Source: Photobacterium sp. TLY01
GTDB lineage: Bacteria; Pseudomonadota; Gammaproteobacteria; Enterobacterales; Vibrionaceae
Direction: 5' to 3'
NCBI RefSeq assembly: GCF_021432065.1
Contig: NZ_CP090364.1
Location: 1,564,601-1,628,600 of the forward strand
DNA: 64,000 nucleotides
Shown: in pieces, positions 36,665 to 44,554 of the stretch
Position numbering within the stretch: position 1 is the first letter of the stretch
Layout: each line of letters begins with the position of its first letter
Translations under genes and position numbers: made by a program
The notes under the pieces: generated by a model
Told to the model about the DNA's origin: nothing
Databases searched by the model: none
What the model saw: the letters and a program-made list of their open reading frames with translations, nothing else

Positions 36665-37837
36665 ATGGAAATTGTTACCAGTTACTCAACGATAGAAACA
36701 ACAGCCGCCGCAGTAGATGAAGCTGTCAGTCAACTCAAAGCCAGATTAGTCCGTCCCAGCCTGTTGTTGGTGTACTTTTCAGGGCATGACAATGCGCAAG
36801 TTATCCGAGAGCAACTTGTTGCGGCATTCCCAGATACGCAAATTGTGGGTTGCTCCTCATGCCAGGGGATCCTGACCGAAGCCGGTTATTTTCCAGATCA
36901 AGTGATCGGTTTGTGGGCGGTGTTTGACTTCAATGGCGCTTATGGCTCAGCCTTAGTGTCAACGCATCAGCTTCCTCACCAAATGGCGAAACAGGCACTC
37001 CTGAAAGCCATTCAAAATGCCGGACGTTCGGGGGAGCTACCTTCTCTGGTTTTGTTGCACGCAAGCCCCGGCGCAGAAGAAGACGTGATACAGGCCATCT
37101 CGCAAGAGTTCGGTACACCTGTTCCTATTATTGGCGGGAGCGCTGCAGATGCTGGGGTTTTGGGGGAATGGCAACTATTCACTCAGGATCATTGCGCTTC
37201 TGAAGGGGTTGCAGTCAGTGTATTTTATCCATCATGTGATTTAAGCTTCTCTTTTCACTCAGGTTACGCAAAAACTGATCAACACGCAGTGGCGACTAAT
37301 GTTGAGGGAAGGGAACTCATAGAGCTTGATCACCGGCCGGCAAAAGAGGTCTATGAAGAATGGATCAAGCAACCTTTAGCGTACGGCCAAAGTATTATGT
37401 CTCTCTCTGCTTTGCATCCTATTGGTCGCATTGCTGGCACCTTGCATGATTTGCCTTATTTTAAGCTTGCTCATCCCAATTCTGTTACTGCGCGTGGTGG
37501 CATCACATTGTTTGCATCTATAAAGGAAGGAGAGAAACTCTACCTGATGACAGGCACGGAAGAGAATCTGGTCAACCGAACCGGCCGTACAGCTGATGGA
37601 TTGCTTCATGATAGCCATCAGCAGATTGAGGCTATTGGCGGGATAAGCATTTATTGTGCTGGTTGTATGCTTCAGGTGAAATCAAAAATGGGCATGGTTG
37701 CAGAAAAAATGCAGCAAGCCATGTTCAATGCACCGTTTATCTGTCCGTTCACATTTGGCGAACAAGGTCAGTTCCTTGGCGGTGAAAATGAGCATGGTAA
37801 TTTAATGATTTCTAACGTTTTGTTTTACCGGGAATGA
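36665..37837 (+). CDS. nosP: FIST-domain nitric-oxide-sensing protein NosP
   Basis: 390 residues comprising FIST N and FIST C domains ('LLVYFSGHDNAQVIREQLVAAFPDTQIVGCSSCQG', 'IIGGSAADAG', and the C-terminal 'AIGGISIYCAGCMLQVKSKMGMVAEKMQ'). FIST proteins of the NosP group bind haem and sense NO, and modulate a partner histidine kinase encoded next to them; this is known for V. cholerae. The stop overlaps the ATG of the downstream hybrid kinase (ATGATGA), indicating coupled synthesis. It lies just after the cbb3 oxidase genes, linking NO and oxygen physiology. Haem binding is not visible in the sequence. Confidence 0.85.
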   Translation: MEIVTSYSTIETTAAAVDEAVSQLKARLVRPSLLLVYFSGHDNAQVIREQLVAAFPDTQIVGCSSCQGILTEAGYFPDQVIGLWAVFDFNGAYGSALVSTHQLPHQMAKQALLKAIQNAGRSGELPSLVLLHASPGAEEDVIQAISQEFGTPVPIIGGSAADAGVLGEWQLFTQDHCASEGVAVSVFYPSCDLSFSFHSGYAKTDQHAVATNVEGRELIELDHRPAKEVYEEWIKQPLAYGQSIMSLSALHPIGRIAGTLHDLPYFKLAHPNSVTARGGITLFASIKEGEKLYLMTGTEENLVNRTGRTADGLLHDSHQQIEAIGGISIYCAGCMLQVKSKMGMVAEKMQQAMFNAPFICPFTFGEQGQFLGGENEHGNLMISNVLFYRE

Positions 37838-39927
37838 TGAGCATGCCAGGCAGAGAAACAGAAACGCTACAGGAAACCTTGCTTGCTTTACTCCGAAGCC
37901 AGGAAAGGGAAAAACAGCTCAGAGATGAATACTCAGCTATTTTGGCTGGCATGTCTGCTATGGCTGGTGCCAACAGTAAGCGGCAAGTATTCAACAGCCT
38001 GCTGGCGGTTTTGCGTAAATACATTGGCTTTGAGCATGCCTTAGTGCTTACCCGTGAAGATGAAACCTCACATTTAGAAGAGCTTGTCACCACCTGTACA
38101 CATTTTGAATCCTGTTCCTGGGAAGTCAATCAAACCTTTATACGTGCTATCAATGGTGAAAGCATTGCATTGTTTGACCCACAGCAAGTGGTTGAATTTC
38201 GTTACTTGCCTAAGGATCAGCTCGAACGTTGTCGTTCAGTGCTGATGACGGGAGTGAAAGTCAGTTCAGGTGACGCGTTATTACTCTTTTTGCATTCTCA
38301 ACCCGGCCAGTTTGGTGCTTCATGTAAAAGAGTGCTGGCACGATTTCGCCCGTTACTTGAGCGTGCAATTATCGATATTGACTATCGGGAAAGATTACAA
38401 ACTCTGGTGACAGTACGAACTCAAGAGTTACTGCACAATCAGCAGCGATTTAAAGACTTTGCAAATACTGTTGGTGACTGGTTTTGGGAAATAGATACCG
38501 AATACCGCTTTACGTATATCTCTGCACCTGACTTATCTAATCACGTGATTGATAAGAAAAGTTTGTTAGACCTTTTTGAGGACGATAACGATTTTCAGAC
38601 TAAGCTGCGTAATAAGCTGCTCAGTAACGAAGATTTTGAAGACTTGGAATGGCAGTTACCCGGTAACGAGGGTGGGGCATGGATTAGCTTCAGCGGTAGC
38701 CCATACTTCAGCAAACACGGAGAACTCCGGGGATACCGGGGAACGGCAAAAGATATCACCAGCAAAAAACAACGTTTAGTAGAATTACAGCAGGCGCGAC
38801 AACAGGCAGAATCTGCAAATGCGGCTAAATCTCAGTTTTTGGCAATGATGAGCCATGAAATTCGCACGCCATTGAATGCCGTGCTTGGTTTGATGGATAC
38901 GTTAGCTGATTCTGGGCTCAATGTTGAGCAGCTCAAGTGGGTCAATCAAATGGAGCAGTCTGCCCAGCTGCTCCTGACAATTATTAACGACATACTTGAT
39001 CTTTCTCGTATCGAATCAGGCAAGTTTGACCTGTACATGGAGCCCATGTCTGTTGCGGATTGTGCCACGCTGGTTGTTGAACAGCTGAGAGATCAGGCAC
39101 AGAAGAAAAACATTGATTTGAATATCCGGGTTGATGCAACGGTACCTGCGAAAACGCAAGGTGATAAGAATCGAGTAACTCAGATCATGTTTAATCTGAT
39201 TGGTAATGCCATAAAATTTACCAACAGTGGCTCGGTGAATGTTGTGGTCACGACCTCAGGCAATGAGATTGAGGTGAAAGTGATTGATACCGGAATCGGT
39301 ATCTCTGAAGAGGCTCAGAAAAATCTCTTTAACCCGTTTGTTCAGGCTGACGGCAGTATCACAAGAAAATATGGTGGTACTGGGTTAGGCTTAGCCATTA
39401 GCCGTCATCTTGTTGGCAAAATGCAAGGCAGGATTTCACTGGTCAGTCATTTAGGTCACGGTAGCTGTTTTTCTGTATTCTTACCCATTATTGCAGCTGC
39501 AGCTGAAGTAGAAGAAGCAAGGCAACCGCAAAGAAATGTACCGCGTCGGGCATTATCCATTTTGTTGGCTGAAGACAGCAAAACGAATCAGATGGTCGCA
39601 AAACTCATGCTGGAAAAACGCGGACATTTGGTTCAAGTAGCTGACAATGGGCAAATGGCATTGGATATGATTAGTGCCGCGCCCGAACAGTTTGACTTGA
39701 TCTTAATGGACATTTCTATGCCAGTTATGGACGGCATGGAAGCAACCAGAAAGCTCAGGGAGAAGAACCTTGATTTACCCATCGTCGCATTGACGGCAAA
39801 TGCGATGCACTCTGATCAGCTCGAATATCAAAAAGCCGGCATGAACGGATTTTTAGCAAAGCCAATACGTGTCACTGAGTTAGACAAGTTGCTGAGTGAC
39901 TACGCCGAGTTAGTCTCGCTCGCATAA
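37834..39927 (+). CDS. Hybrid sensor histidine kinase, NosP partner (VpsV/NahK-like)
   Basis: 697 residues. An N-terminal GAF-like region (about 40-185) is followed by a coiled-coil linker, then a PAS domain (about 205-310), HisKA with phospho-acceptor His341 ('MMSHEIRTPLNAV'), an ATPase domain (N box 'NLIGNAIKF', G1 'DTGIGIS', G2 'GGTGLGL'), and a C-terminal receiver domain with Asp626 ('LILMDISMPVMDG') and Lys676. No membrane segments, so it is a cytoplasmic sensor. The order of genes and domains matches V. cholerae NosP-VpsV, which feeds the biofilm phosphorelay. It overlaps nosP by 4 bp. Confidence 0.88.
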   Translation: MMSMPGRETETLQETLLALLRSQEREKQLRDEYSAILAGMSAMAGANSKRQVFNSLLAVLRKYIGFEHALVLTREDETSHLEELVTTCTHFESCSWEVNQTFIRAINGESIALFDPQQVVEFRYLPKDQLERCRSVLMTGVKVSSGDALLLFLHSQPGQFGASCKRVLARFRPLLERAIIDIDYRERLQTLVTVRTQELLHNQQRFKDFANTVGDWFWEIDTEYRFTYISAPDLSNHVIDKKSLLDLFEDDNDFQTKLRNKLLSNEDFEDLEWQLPGNEGGAWISFSGSPYFSKHGELRGYRGTAKDITSKKQRLVELQQARQQAESANAAKSQFLAMMSHEIRTPLNAVLGLMDTLADSGLNVEQLKWVNQMEQSAQLLLTIINDILDLSRIESGKFDLYMEPMSVADCATLVVEQLRDQAQKKNIDLNIRVDATVPAKTQGDKNRVTQIMFNLIGNAIKFTNSGSVNVVVTTSGNEIEVKVIDTGIGISEEAQKNLFNPFVQADGSITRKYGGTGLGLAISRHLVGKMQGRISLVSHLGHGSCFSVFLPIIAAAAEVEEARQPQRNVPRRALSILLAEDSKTNQMVAKLMLEKRGHLVQVADNGQMALDMISAAPEQFDLILMDISMPVMDGMEATRKLREKNLDLPIVALTANAMHSDQLEYQKAGMNGFLAKPIRVTELDKLLSDYAELVSLA

Positions 39928-39966
39928 GCGATTCTTGCCGACGGACACATTGGTGTTCGTCGGGCT

Positions 39967-40044
39967 TAGGTAATTCACCTGACATTGAAGAACCAGGCAA
40001 ACTGACATTTGCAGCAGGGCTTAAATATAAGTGTGAATTACCTA
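39967..40044. repeat. 12-bp inverted repeat beside dif
   Basis: TAGGTAATTCAC (39967-39978) and GTGAATTACCTA (40033-40044), perfect inverted copies about 54 bp apart. The right arm lies inside the dif-like sequence at 40030-40057, so the left arm is an inverted copy of its XerC half. Confidence 0.55.
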
Positions 40045-40057
40045 TTTTATGGTAAAT
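40030..40057 (+). other. Degenerate dif-like Xer site in inverted orientation
   Basis: XerC-like arm AGTGTGAATTA, centre CCTATT, XerD-like arm TTATGGTAAAT. Against V. cholerae dif1 as I remember it, 22 of 28 bases agree, and the XerD arm has 10 of 11. It faces the opposite way from the true dif 101 bp to the right. In filamentous phages such as CTXphi the integration site is built from two inverted dif-like sequences of this kind. AT-rich DNA can produce chance matches, so the function is unproven. Confidence 0.45.
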
Positions 40058-40158
40058 CACCGTTATGGTTAAATGGCATGCTTTCGCCAGTCAGATAGCC
40101 ATAGAGAAGGGAGCAGAAGAACGTTAATGCGCCAGTTGTTATATCTCCCATACCTTTA

Positions 40159-40186
40159 ATTTAACATAATGTACATAATGCGAACC
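40159..40186 (-). other. dif: Chromosome dimer resolution site dif (XerCD)
   Basis: Plus strand reads XerD arm ATTTAACATAA (40159-40169), centre TGTACA, XerC arm TAATGCGAACC (40176-40186). Read on the minus strand it differs from E. coli dif (recalled) at only 3 of 28 positions. XerC and XerD recombine here under FtsK control to resolve chromosome dimers. The setting near matP, matS sites and KOPS-like sequences supports the call. Confidence 0.9.
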
Positions 40187-40287
40187 AAGGTTGTAGCCAC
40201 AAAGCTAAAGTGTCTCTGTTCTGTAAAGTTAAAACGTCCTGTTTTTACTATCTTGATTCGCATCTGTTTGGTTGATGCGAGCTTTTC

Positions 40288-40975
40288 ATGATGTTGGTAA
40301 CTATGGATGACAAAGAGTTTTTAAAATTTGGTGTTATCCGAGATGTTTGTGAAAAACGGAGCCGTCATGCAGATGCTGCCCGTGTTCTTTCCCTTAGCGT
40401 TCATCAAGTTCAGCGACTCGTAGCACGCTTTCGACAACATGGTGCTGCGGCCATTGTTCATCAACGCCGAGTTCAATCCTCGAGTGATTGAATAAAATAT
40501 TTAGTGAAGCTTCGATGGCTGACGTTGATCCGTGAACATTATGAGGATTTGGGTCCAACACTTACCCACGTAAAATTTACTGAACGCCATGATATTCACG
40601 TTTCGGTCGAATCGATTCACCAATGGATGATCGCGGATGGTCTTTGGGTTCCCCATGCTCAACGTAAGCCTCGCGTTTACCAACCTTGTTACCGACGCGA
40701 TTGTCTTGGCGATTTATTCAAATTGGTGGCTTCCACCAGGTCGCAGCGACATATGATTACCAGCCGTGATTAGCTTGAACAACACGGTAAACTGAAGGTG
40801 CTCTATATGACCGGCACGGAAGCCCAATCCGACCAGCTGACCCAGTTTGGTCGTATGCTCAATATCGAGCTGATCTGTATTAACAGTTCGCTTGGAGCGT
40901 ACAAATAAAACGTTACAGGATCACTTGTTCAAAGAAATGTGTTTGTAACCCCATATCCGGTAAATCCAGCACGCT
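40288..40975 (+). pseudogene. Degraded ISNCY-type transposase
   Basis: Pieces in order: HTH region 40288-40491 ('KFGVIRDVCEKRSRHADAARVLSLSVHQVQRLVARFRQHG'), then after a stop 40504-40773 ('LTLIREHYEDLGPTLTHVKF ... IADGLWVPHAQRKPRVYQPCYRRDCLGDL'), then 40770-40905 ('LEQHGKLKVLY ... TQFGRMLNIELICINSS'), and a frameshifted tail 'ERTNKTLQDHLFKEMCL'. This is the layout of ISNCY/IS1202-type transposases, with at least two stops and an internal deletion that removed the first catalytic Asp region. It is inactive. Terminal inverted repeats were not defined. Confidence 0.8.
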
Positions 40976-41129
40976 GTTGACTCCCCGACTTCATTGTAAA
41001 TTTAAGCTGCTCGACTGCGGCATCATGACAAAAACATACAAGTACCTTTTCTTGTGGTGAGCTTTTGTTTGGATTGTTTTTAAGTATTTATTTTCTCTGA
41101 ATTGTTGATTGAAGTTATTCCCAAAAAAC

Positions 41130-41151
41130 AAGTTATAGTGCTTTAGGTTAT
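41130..41151 (+). repeat. Direct repeat left of orphan response regulator
   Basis: AAGTTATAGTGCTTTAGGTT followed by AT; 21 of 22 bases are identical to the copy at 41680-41701, 550 bp away on the same strand. Confidence 0.6.
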
Positions 41152-41241
41152 GTTCTCTAACACTTTTGTTGGTATGTAGCGAATTCTTAACTAAGATCAA
41201 ACAAGATAAAAAACACTTAATAATGAAACGGATACCACAAA

Positions 41242-41643
41242 ATGAAAAGTATTCTCATCATTGAAGATAATAAAGTGATGGCACAAATTTTAGCTCAGCT
41301 ATTGAGAAACAGCATACAACCCAAAACATTACTTCATGCCAGTTCCATTGTTCAGGCTGAGACTATCTTCATGAAATCTCAACTTGTGGGTCACTCGCTG
41401 GATTGTGTCTTTTTAGACTTAAACCTCAACATGCCTTTAGATGGCCTGGCGTTGCTAAGTCGAATAAAACAGGAATATCCTGACTTACCTGTTATCGTTG
41501 TGACAGCAGAAAATGAAATGGAAACAGTAAAGAAAGTGATCTCGCATAAGCCTGATGGCTATATCGTAAAACCCCTTTCTATGCAGAAACTCAATCAGTG
41601 TTTAGCTAAGGTATCCATTTTTCAGTTAGATACTGAAAAATAA
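41242..41643 (+). CDS. Orphan receiver-domain (CheY-like) response regulator
   Basis: 133 residues, only a receiver domain. Acidic pocket residues are in 'ILIIEDN', phospho-Asp in 'CVFLDLNLNMPLDG', then T/S ('VIVVTAEN') and Lys ('GYIVKPLS'). Between the phospho-Asp and the M-P the usual spacing is two residues shorter, an unusual insertion. There is no output domain and no kinase next to it; the hybrid kinase gene ends 1.3 kb upstream. It could be a phosphate sink or shuttle for that kinase, which is speculation. It is bracketed by direct repeats. Confidence 0.8.
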   Translation: MKSILIIEDNKVMAQILAQLLRNSIQPKTLLHASSIVQAETIFMKSQLVGHSLDCVFLDLNLNMPLDGLALLSRIKQEYPDLPVIVVTAENEMETVKKVISHKPDGYIVKPLSMQKLNQCLAKVSIFQLDTEK

Positions 41644-41679
41644 GCTGAATCATGATGATCTTTTTTGTATCACACAAAT

Positions 41680-41701
41680 AAGTTATAGTGCATTAGGTTA
41701 T
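41680..41701 (+). repeat. Direct repeat right of orphan response regulator
   Basis: AAGTTATAGTGCATTAGGTT followed by AT; one base different from the left copy at 41130-41151. Confidence 0.6.
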
Positions 41702-41730
41702 AGAATAGCCTGCAATGCGCAGGCTCAAAC

Positions 41731-42039
41731 TCAGGCTTGACGCCGGCCTGTTTTCTTGTTGTTGGCCGTAAACGGAAACACATTATGGATTTTTTGCTTC
41801 ACTTTTGCGGGAACATCTTTCGAAAAGACCAGCTTCGTTGTAAATCTATTCTTGTAAACCTTGATTTGCCCACTAAATGGCTCTCTATGAGCGATATCTT
41901 TACAGCCATGTAAAAAACCACTGGGGACATTTCCCTTGGTCTGTTTCAACTCGCCGTGCTCAAATTTCAGTACCATGACCGGACGGTCTTTAAACACTAG
42001 GATCAGTACAGCAATAGCCAGCAAAAGAACATATTCCAT
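41731..42039 (-). CDS. DUF3634 family small membrane-anchored protein
   Basis: 102 residues from the ATG at 42039, with GAGGG upstream. One N-terminal membrane span (MEYVLLLAIAVLILVF) precedes a basic domain ('HGELKQTKGNVPSGFLHGCKDIAHREPFSGQIKVYKNRF'), as in the DUF3634 family of Vibrionaceae. Function unknown. It is 46 bp downstream of matP on the same strand, so it may be cotranscribed. Confidence 0.75.
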   Translation of the reverse strand: MEYVLLLAIAVLILVFKDRPVMVLKFEHGELKQTKGNVPSGFLHGCKDIAHREPFSGQIKVYKNRFTTKLVFSKDVPAKVKQKIHNVFPFTANNKKTGRRQA

Positions 42040-42085
42040 TGTCTTATCCCTCAAACAAACAGCGCATCATATTAGGTATAGCGAA

Positions 42086-42538
42086 TCAGTCGAGTTGAAG
42101 CAATTTACTTAGGTCTTGTTTGATATCCTGTACCTTTTTACTGGCTTCCAGCGACTTTGTGCTTTCACTCAGCAAATACTCAATTGTGTCGGATAGCGTA
42201 CAGTCCAACTCTTTGGATTTATCAGCCAGCTTCTCCCAGACGCGATAGTCTAAGTCGATTGATTTTTTACGGGTATGCACCTGTTCTGCGTTAAAGTGCC
42301 GCTTTCTTTTCGCACGTATCGCCTGCTTCATTTTATTTTCAAGATCAGGAGACATATGGTGGCTGATCCAATCCAGCACTTTGGTTGGTTCGTGCTCGAT
42401 TTCAAGTAATGATGCCACAGCGGCCTCAGCCTCACTGCTGTCAATATGACGCGTGACGACTTGCCCTTCTTTATGCTTCTTTACCAGGTAGCCCCATTTC
42501 CAGCCAGCTTCAAGGTTTTCTAATTGCTGATATTTCAT
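42086..42538 (-). CDS. matP: Macrodomain Ter protein MatP
   Basis: 150 residues. The N-terminal helical bundle is followed by a ribbon-helix-helix ('KKSIDLDYRVWEKLADKSKELDCTLSDTIEYLLSES') and a C-terminal coiled coil, as in E. coli MatP. It binds matS (GTGACRNYGTCAC) and condenses the terminus region, delaying its segregation. Nine perfect matS sites lie in this window, and dif is 1.9 kb away, so the gene is inside the domain it organises. A one-mismatch matS-like sequence occurs in its promoter region. Confidence 0.95.
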   Translation of the reverse strand: MKYQQLENLEAGWKWGYLVKKHKEGQVVTRHIDSSEAEAAVASLLEIEHEPTKVLDWISHHMSPDLENKMKQAIRAKRKRHFNAEQVHTRKKSIDLDYRVWEKLADKSKELDCTLSDTIEYLLSESTKSLEASKKVQDIKQDLSKLLQLD

Positions 42539-42582
42539 AATCGACGCTTATTTGGGTTTGTAAAGTCTACAATAAATAGAGA

Positions 42583-42595
42583 GTGACAGTGTAAC
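42583..42595. other. matS-like sequence (one mismatch) in the matP-ycbZ divergent promoter
   Basis: GTGACAGTGTAAC, one base off GTGACRNYGTCAC, 45 bp upstream of matP. It might serve autoregulation; weak. Confidence 0.3.
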
Positions 42596-42773
42596 CAGTT
42601 CGATAGTGAAGCACAATAGCACATTGATTTAGAAGCATGTACCCATCTTTGAAGGAACGCCTTTGGCTGATTCTCATCCGAATCGCAGGATAATCCATGC
42701 CTGTTCTATTATGCGGACAACGATTCCTTTATACTGCTGTCTTTTTCACAGTAACGGAAATTATATCAAGCCT

Positions 42774-44486
42774 ATGCAAGAAGAATCCTGGCGTACCATG
42801 CTCCCAGATTATACTCAGTATGAGCCAATTCTGGACCAGTATGCACAACTCCCCCCTGCACCGACAGGCATTTTACAAGATCGCCTGAGCGATGCCGTAC
42901 GCCGATTCACAGCAGTTGATATTCAGCCCAGATTATTAAGAATTACTGCACCGGATAACAAGGTTTACCGCGACTATATCATTGATCTACTCACACATTG
43001 GGATTCAGCTGGCAAAAGTCCATCTGATGAATCTCCCATTGTCATCGCTGGTGACAACGTCACAGACATCAATCTATTTGGCGCCGTGTATCCACCGTTA
43101 GAGGATGGCAAACTCACTAAACCACAGGTAAAGCATGGTCTGCTTCATCAGGCGAACAATGGTTATCTGGTTTTGTCTGTCGCCAGCATTCTTGCCAACC
43201 CAAGCTTATGGCCAAGGCTCAAAGCAGTACTAATGAATGGCGAACTGGAGTGGCAGCCAGTTACTCAGAAGAAACTTTACCCATTACCACCGGCAGAAGC
43301 ACTCAATGTTAAGTTAGTCGTGGTTGGTGACAGATTCTTGATGGCAGAACTGGAAAATGCTGAGCCCGACATCGCTTCTGGTTTTAGCATGTATGGTGAG
43401 TTTGAGCCGGATATGCGCCTCACCCAAGAGAGTCTGCCTAAATATTTAGCTTATCTGAAGTCTCTGATTGAAAAAGCAGGCATACCAGATATTGCAGATA
43501 ACGACGCATTGAAAGTATTAATGCGCACGGGTGCTCGCCATGAAGAAGATCAAAGCCGTTTACCGCTTTGCCCTATCTGGCATCTGAGCCTGCTTTGCGA
43601 AGCAGCAATAGAGTCGCAGGGGAAACCTATTACTGCTGAACACCTGCAACTGTCACTGAAAGCCAGAGAATACCGCAGCTCATACTTGCCTGAGAGAGCC
43701 ATCGAAGATATCCACCACGGACAGGTGATTATTAACTGTCAGGGTAATGAAATCGGTCAGGTGAATGGTTTAACGGTTGTTGAAATGCCTGGCCACCCCG
43801 TTGCATACGGCGAACCAGCCCGAATTTCCTGCGTGGTTCACTTTGGTGACGGCGATATTTCAGATGTCGAGCGCAAGGCTGAACTGGCAGGCAATATTCA
43901 TGCGAAAGGGATGATGATCATGCAAGCGTTTGTCAGCACAGCGTTGGACCTTGATCAACCTTTACCCTATTCAGCATCGATCGTTTTTGAGCAGTCCTAC
44001 AGTGAGGTCGATGGAGACAGCGCGTCTTTAGCCGAACTCTGCTCTTTGGTATCCGCCCTTTCTCAACAGCCCATCAACCAGCAAATCGCGGTAACCGGAG
44101 CCGTGGACCAATTTGGCCGTGTGCAAGCTGTTGGCGGCATTAACGAAAAAATTGAAGGATTCTACAAGGTTTGCGCCTATCGGGGCCTGACCGGACACCA
44201 GGGTGTCATCTTACCGAAAACAAATCTGAGTAACCTGTGTCTTTGTGACGACGTTCTAAACGCAGTGAAAGACGGTAAATTTCATATTTGGGCCGTCGAT
44301 AGTGTCGATGATGCGCTACCTTTACTGACAGGTAAATCTTTCCGCCGGGACGAAAGCAACCAAGAGAGCGATGAAGATACACTCTTAGATGTCATCGCGA
44401 TACGTATAGCGCACTTCCATAGCGGTCATAGCGACGAAGGGTCAGGTTGGTTGACCAAATTCAAAAACTGGTTGGTCCACCACTGA
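42774..44486 (+). CDS. ycbZ: Lon-like AAA-family protease homologue YcbZ/LonH
   Basis: 570 residues from the ATG at 42774 (MQEESWRTMLPD); longer in-frame starts upstream give unrelated N termini. The C-terminal Lon protease domain has catalytic Ser in 'SYSEVDGDSASLAELC' and Lys in 'NEKIEGFYKVC'. The central region ('HQANNGYLVLSVASIL', 'PGHPVAYGEPARISC') matches E. coli YcbZ closely. The Walker A of true Lon is missing, as in YcbZ. It lies between matP and fabA as in E. coli. A matS site is inside the gene. Confidence 0.9.
   Translation: MQEESWRTMLPDYTQYEPILDQYAQLPPAPTGILQDRLSDAVRRFTAVDIQPRLLRITAPDNKVYRDYIIDLLTHWDSAGKSPSDESPIVIAGDNVTDINLFGAVYPPLEDGKLTKPQVKHGLLHQANNGYLVLSVASILANPSLWPRLKAVLMNGELEWQPVTQKKLYPLPPAEALNVKLVVVGDRFLMAELENAEPDIASGFSMYGEFEPDMRLTQESLPKYLAYLKSLIEKAGIPDIADNDALKVLMRTGARHEEDQSRLPLCPIWHLSLLCEAAIESQGKPITAEHLQLSLKAREYRSSYLPERAIEDIHHGQVIINCQGNEIGQVNGLTVVEMPGHPVAYGEPARISCVVHFGDGDISDVERKAELAGNIHAKGMMIMQAFVSTALDLDQPLPYSASIVFEQSYSEVDGDSASLAELCSLVSALSQQPINQQIAVTGAVDQFGRVQAVGGINEKIEGFYKVCAYRGLTGHQGVILPKTNLSNLCLCDDVLNAVKDGKFHIWAVDSVDDALPLLTGKSFRRDESNQESDEDTLLDVIAIRIAHFHSGHSDEGSGWLTKFKNWLVHH
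43051..43063. other. matS site (MatP target)
   Basis: GTGACAACGTCAC, a perfect match to GTGACRNYGTCAC, inside ycbZ. Confidence 0.75.
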
Positions 44487-44498
44487 TCCGAGTTGTTA

Positions 44499-44516
44499 GG
44501 CGTACAGGTGTAAGCT
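44499..44516. promoter_or_regulatory. FabR-type operator upstream of fabA
   Basis: GGCGTACAGGTGTAAGCT: the core GCGTACA-GG-TGTAAGC is a near-perfect palindrome (one mismatch) of the FabR form (GCGTACA-NN-TGTACGC, recalled). It is 38 bp upstream of the fabA start. FabR represses fabA/fabB to balance unsaturated fatty acids. Confidence 0.6.
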
Positions 44517-44554
44517 AAATTGCCCCAATAATTTCAAAGAGAAAATAGCATCCA

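Noticed and set aside
41130-41160. Direct repeat at 41130 as a third dif-like site, because it ends in TTATGTT
   Set aside because: The spacing between arms is wrong and the XerD arm matches only 7 of 11.
44466-44482. Possible FadR site (AACTGGTTGGTCCACCA) upstream of fabA
   Set aside because: Only the left half fits the remembered consensus; the right half does not.
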